Below, piece after piece: positions 5,525-6,761 of a DNA stretch of 6,761 nucleotides. The position numbers were made by a program, and so were the translations under genes. The DNA lies in NCBI GenBank assembly GCA_000433415.1, contig FR890492.1, positions 5,896 to 12,656 on the forward strand, read 5' to 3'. How positions within the stretch are numbered: position 1 is the first letter of the stretch; each line of letters starts with the position of its first letter. The notes below the pieces were generated by a model. It searched no databases. It was not told the DNA's origin and worked only from the letters and a program-made list of their open reading frames with translations. The DNA is from Clostridium sp. CAG:448 (GTDB taxonomy: Bacteria > Bacillota > Clostridia > Oscillospirales > CAG-272).

Positions 5525-6109
5525 TTGGATCAATTATCAGAGGCAATCTGTTTTGCTACGGCAGCTTTTGACGGAATGAAGCGAAAAGTGGACAACCAAC
5601 CCGCCGTTCTTCATTCGTTGGAAGCGGCAACCATCACACAAACACTGACCGATGAAAAAGAAGCGGTCATAGCGGCGGTGTTGCACGACACCGTTGAGGA
5701 TGCCGGCATCAGCATTCGCGAAATCACCGAACGGTTCGGCGACAGAGTGGCACAACTGGTGCTGTCGGAAACCGAAAACAAACGGCTCGGACAGGACCCG
5801 TCCGACACCTGGCGCGTGCGCAAAGAGGAGGCTGTCGCAACTTTGCGGCAAAGTACAGATCTTGGTGTCAAGGCGCTGTATCTGGGGGATAAGCTCTCCA
5901 ATATGCGCTCTCTGTATCGCTCTTTTCTGGCCTACGGGAATGACCTGTGGGCAAATTTCAATCAAAAAGATCCTGCCGCACACAAATGGTACTACACAAG
6001 CATCCGTGACGCGCTTTCGGTGTTTTCCGACACGGTCGCATACCGTGAATACAGCGATTTCATTGATAAAATATTCGGAGGAGCAGATAATGGTAACGAT
6101 AAAAAATGA
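5525..6109 (+). CDS. HD-domain protein resembling small alarmone hydrolases (SpoT/MESH1-like)
   Basis: A 194-residue cytoplasmic HD phosphohydrolase with the hydrolase signature of RelA/SpoT homologues but no synthetase or regulatory domains. Mapped to RelSeq numbering, all key residues are kept: Arg20 (R44), His30 (H53), His54-Asp55 (H77, D78), Glu58-Asp59 (E81, D82; motif HDTVEDA), Asp122 (D144) and Asn126 (N148) in GDKLSNMRSLYR. Known members remove the 3'-diphosphate of (p)ppGpp with Mn2+; MESH1 also acts on NADPH, so the substrate here is inferred. The start is TTG at 5525, with AGGGAG (5512-5517) 7 bases upstream; the same frame is open from 5408, but that TTG is the promoter -35 box and so cannot be in the mRNA. 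The next ATG (codon 18) would cut into the first helix and has no good ribosome binding site. The 3' end overlaps the STAS-kinase gene by 20 bases. Confidence 0.88.
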   Translation: MDQLSEAICFATAAFDGMKRKVDNQPAVLHSLEAATITQTLTDEKEAVIAAVLHDTVEDAGISIREITERFGDRVAQLVLSETENKRLGQDPSDTWRVRKEEAVATLRQSTDLGVKALYLGDKLSNMRSLYRSFLAYGNDLWANFNQKDPAAHKWYYTSIRDALSVFSDTVAYREYSDFIDKIFGGADNGNDKK

Positions 6110-6761
6110 CAACGCAACAGCGCATATCATTCTGGACGGTCGGATTGATTCGACCAATGCCCCGCTTGCGGAAAAGCAGATTTTTGAAGGCATCCATGCC
6201 GGCACGGAGAAGGTCATCATTGATGCGGAAAATCTCGAATTCATTTCAAGCGCGGGACTCCGCGTCATTCTGAAACTGCGAAAAACCTATAAGAATCTTG
6301 AAATCGTCGGCGTTTCGCCCGAAGTTTACGATGTCTTTGAAATGACGGGCTTTACCGAGATGCTGAATATCCAAAAGGGCTACCGCAAGCTGTCCGTGGA
6401 CGGCTGTGAGGTTCTGGGTGAAGGCTCCAACGGAATTGTGTACCGCTATGATCCGGAGATCGTCGTGAAGGTTTACCGCAACGCCAACGCCTTAAATGAA
6501 ATTGAGCGCGAACGCCGGCTTGCGCGCACCGCGCTCATCCTGGGGATTCCAACCGCCATTCCCTTTGACGTCGTCAGAGTCGGGAATTCCTACGGTTCCG
6601 TTTTTGAATTGCTGAACGCAAAGTCTTTTTCCAAACTGATTTTGGCAGAGCCTGAAAAAAAGGACAAATACATTGCCGAATTTGTCGACCTGCTGAAGCG
6701 CATCCACTCAACCGAGGTCAATCCGGAGGACATGGAGGATATGAAAGCAGTGGCAGGGGGG
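6090..6761 (+). CDS. STAS-kinase fusion protein, N-terminal 224 residues (cut by window edge)
   Basis: The gene encodes two domains. Residues about 1-100 are a STAS domain like anti-sigma-factor antagonists (SpoIIAA/RsbV): MVTIKNDNATAHIILDGRID start, VIIDAENLEFISSAGLRVIL (42-61), then LEIVGVSPEVYDVFEMTGF (70-88). Aligned with B. subtilis SpoIIAA, Ser54 matches the phosphorylated Ser58, while the preceding Asp is replaced by Ser53. From about 105 a protein-kinase-like fold of the aminoglycoside phosphotransferase type begins: glycine loop GEGSNGIVYRY (110-120), VVKVY with candidate ATP lysine Lys127, and helix C EIERERRLA (137-145). The part after the STAS domain resembles the TIGR02172 family as I recall it. 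The catalytic loop and metal-binding Asp lie beyond the window. The ATG at 6090 has GGAGGAG (6077-6083) 6 bases upstream and overlaps the HD gene by 20 bases, so the two are co-translated. The substrate is unknown; the STAS domain itself or a small molecule is possible. Confidence 0.85.
   Translation, partial: MVTIKNDNATAHIILDGRIDSTNAPLAEKQIFEGIHAGTEKVIIDAENLEFISSAGLRVILKLRKTYKNLEIVGVSPEVYDVFEMTGFTEMLNIQKGYRKLSVDGCEVLGEGSNGIVYRYDPEIVVKVYRNANALNEIERERRLARTALILGIPTAIPFDVVRVGNSYGSVFELLNAKSFSKLILAEPEKKDKYIAEFVDLLKRIHSTEVNPEDMEDMKAVAGG

Noticed and set aside
5537..6268. Long minus-strand open frame (243 codons) opposite the HD and STAS-kinase genes
   Set aside because: It is antisense to two genes with intact motifs and good ribosome binding sites, and its Cys/Ser-rich translation has no recognisable domain.

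Overview
The window looks like a chromosomal segment of a Gram-positive anaerobe of the class Clostridia (Bacillota). The reasons are strong purine-rich ribosome binding sites before nearly every gene, sigma-A-type promoters with 17-base spacers, a class II (long-form) xylose isomerase, and a relic that resembles a protein of clostridial integrative conjugative elements. I cannot name a genus from sequence alone. Base composition is uneven by eye: the xylose genes at the left are clearly GC-richer than the regulator next to them and than the intergenic stretches.

Layout. (1) Minus strand, 1-1755: xylA followed one base later by xylB, which runs off the left edge. These are the two steps from D-xylose to D-xylulose 5-phosphate, with a promoter and a repeat-rich leader upstream (1781-1849). 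(2) Minus strand, 1937-2824: an XRE-type DNA-binding regulator with its own promoter, directly upstream of xylA. (3) Minus strand, 3018-3613: a translationally coupled pair, an unknown 71-residue protein and an MmcQ/YjbR-family protein, behind a good promoter at 3670-3698. (4) Divergent plus-strand unit, 3817-4692: an unknown 139-residue protein and a small three-helix membrane protein. The latter is followed in the same frame by a start-less relic of a conjugative-element protein (4693-4968). A strong hairpin terminator lies at 5080-5122. (5) Plus strand, 5408 to the right edge: a promoter with a 12-base palindrome in its spacer, a small alarmone-hydrolase-like HD protein starting at TTG, and an overlapping gene that fuses an anti-sigma-factor-antagonist (STAS) domain to a kinase-like domain, cut by the window end.

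How the parts work together. The xylAB pair is a standard catabolic operon; the adjacent XRE protein is a possible but unproven regulator. The right-hand pair is the most unusual part: a predicted (p)ppGpp-type hydrolase is translationally linked to a STAS-kinase fusion, which suggests a signalling module joining nucleotide alarmones to a phospho-switch. Units 3 and 4 share a divergent intergenic region but their functions are unknown.
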